Assembly: GCA_016649675.1 (NCBI GenBank)
Contig: JAENXG010000113.1
Coordinates: 1 to 7,857, forward strand
DNA: 7,857 nt
DNA from: Methyloceanibacter sp.
Lineage (GTDB): Bacteria > Pseudomonadota > Alphaproteobacteria > Rhizobiales > Methyloligellaceae
Reading direction: 5' to 3'
This document shows positions 6,750 to 7,857 of the stretch, one piece after another (the stretch's first letter is position 1; each line of letters starts with the position of its first letter). Under the pieces are notes generated by a model. The model did not search any database. It was not told the DNA's origin and was given only the letters and a program-made list of their open reading frames with translations. The position numbers were made by a program, and so were the translations under genes.

Positions 6750-7857
6750 GCGAAAGCACGACGAGCAGGCTTGCGAACCAGAGCGCCTGCCAGTTGGCGA
6801 TCCCCTCATTGGCGATGATGAACAGGGCCGATCCCGTCAGCACGGCGGCGATCGCGATCTCGGCGCTCCCAGGGCGGGGAGGGGTGTGTGCGCTCGCGGA
6901 TGCGATGACGGCAAGCGCCGCGACGGGGCCGGTGAGCGAGGCGAGGGGAAAGTCCTTGTAGCGCGGATCGAACACGAGCCCGAGCGCGACATGGATGGCG
7001 GCGACCACGGTCGCGGCGAACAGCGCCGCGAGGATCACCTCGACAAGGTTGTGGCCTCGCCAACGTGAGGTGTCGAGGGCGGCGGCAAAGCCGGGAAGCC
7101 GGTCACCGCGCGCCACGGCATAAGACGCCGCCATCGGCACGACGAGAGCGAGCACGAGCATGGCCACCGCCCGGAAGCGGTCGCCGGACTCGATGTTTTC
7201 CATCGCCAGGCTAAGCGCCGCCCAGCCGAAGACGAGGCCGGAGCCGAGCGCAATCGACGCCGCGGCCAGGTCACGTCGCCACGGGGACTCGCGCCGATCG
7301 ACCGGCTGCCCGCCAAGCGTGAAAGCAAGAAGGACAAGAAAGGCGGCGCCGATGCCGAGCCCTGCCTCTAGCCGCCAATTCGGGTGGTTCGATACGGGCT
7401 CGCCGAAGCGGAATTTCAGTTTCCCGCTGGTGTCGTCATAAAGGCCCCAATAGCCCCCGACGGTTCCTTCGAGGAGCCGCTTCCAAGGCTGGTCGAAGGC
7501 CTCGATGAGGTTCACCTTCCACCCCTCCGCCTTGGCCGCCGCCACGACGCCGCTCAACACGCGCGCCTCGTTGGCGGGAGAGGGGAGCGCCCCGTCGCGC
7601 ATCCGCCCGGCGCTCGGCCAACCCACCTCTCCGATCCAAATCTCCTTGCCGGCAAAGGCCGACTTCAGCCGCTCGCGGATCTCGCGCACATGGGCGACGG
7701 CCTCCTCCGCCGCGACCGGCTTGTCCTCCCAGTAAGGGAGGATGTGGATGGTGACGAAGTCGGTGGCCGGCGCAAGCTCGGGCGCCTTCAGCCAGAACTC
7801 CCAGACATCGGCATAGGTGACCGGCACCCCCGACCGGCTGCGCACCTCTTCGAGATA
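6721..7857 (-). CDS. GH17-family beta-glucan enzyme with C-terminal membrane domain, N-terminus cut off
   Basis: The frame is open to the right edge, so the 378 visible residues are the C-terminal part of a longer protein. Visible residues 1-155 are the end of a glycoside hydrolase family 17 barrel: ATDFVTIHILPYWED, then IGEVGWPS with E77 in the position of the GH17 catalytic nucleophile, then NLIEAFDQPWKR and GGYWGLYDD. The upstream acid/base glutamate lies outside the window. From about 165 to 372 there are roughly seven hydrophobic spans (165-182, 198-217, 229-249, 271-295, 308-322, 331-349, 356-372). GH17 plus a membrane domain is the layout I recall for rhizobial proteins annotated as beta-(1,6)-glucan synthase, related to Bradyrhizobium NdvC, which acts in cyclic beta-(1,3),(1,6)-glucan synthesis as a transglycosylase. 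That function is inferred; a plain beta-1,3-glucanase is the alternative. The TGA stop overlaps the convergent membrane protein gene. Confidence 0.88.
   Translation of the reverse strand, partial: YLEEVRSRSGVPVTYADVWEFWLKAPELAPATDFVTIHILPYWEDKPVAAEEAVAHVREIRERLKSAFAGKEIWIGEVGWPSAGRMRDGALPSPANEARVLSGVVAAAKAEGWKVNLIEAFDQPWKRLLEGTVGGYWGLYDDTSGKLKFRFGEPVSNHPNWRLEAGLGIGAAFLVLLAFTLGGQPVDRRESPWRRDLAAASIALGSGLVFGWAALSLAMENIESGDRFRAVAMLVLALVVPMAASYAVARGDRLPGFAAALDTSRWRGHNLVEVILAALFAATVVAAIHVALGLVFDPRYKDFPLASLTGPVAALAVIASASAHTPPRPGSAEIAIAAVLTGSALFIIANEGIANWQALWFASLLVVLSLTALRASPG

Overview
The window looks like chromosomal DNA from an alphaproteobacterium of the order Hyphomicrobiales (Rhizobiales), close to Bradyrhizobiaceae, Beijerinckiaceae or Methylocystaceae. 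The reasons are the high-GC coding sequence with long spurious antisense frames, a PleC/PdhS-type cell-cycle histidine kinase, an EAL-type protein whose receiver-like N-terminus I recall from rhizobia, and a GH17 plus multi-membrane-span protein resembling rhizobial beta-glucan synthesis proteins. No tRNA, rRNA, CRISPR array, insertion sequence or phage gene is visible.

Layout, left to right. Bases 1-137 (minus) hold the first 45 codons of a gene that runs off the left edge, with a strong ribosome binding site; it encodes a receiver-like domain with a reduced acidic pocket. Bases 138-438 are an AT-rich non-coding stretch with several small palindromes. Bases 439-2721 (minus) encode a membrane-anchored double-PAS histidine kinase, probably PleC. 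Bases 2866-5523 (minus) encode aminopeptidase N (pepN), complete and with all catalytic residues. Bases 5617-6147 (minus) encode a conserved protein of unknown function with a TTG start. Bases 6148-6347 form a divergent promoter region with a strong hairpin in the leader of the TTG-start gene. Bases 6348-6749 (plus) encode a small four-span membrane protein. Bases 6721-7857 (minus) hold the C-terminal part of a GH17-family glucan enzyme with about seven membrane spans, cut by the right edge. The last two genes overlap tail to tail by 29 bases.

Four of the six genes form a minus-strand series from 6147 down to 1, with gaps of 93, 144 and 301 nt. The unknown gene and pepN may be co-transcribed. 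The kinase and the EAL-like gene are more likely to have their own promoters. Functionally the window combines signalling (PleC-like kinase, probable c-di-GMP protein), peptide turnover (PepN) and envelope glucan metabolism (GH17 protein and perhaps the small membrane protein). I see ordinary core-genome content with a few regulatory oddities, the best being the start-codon-sequestering hairpins before the TTG-start gene. I do not see a novel multi-gene system.
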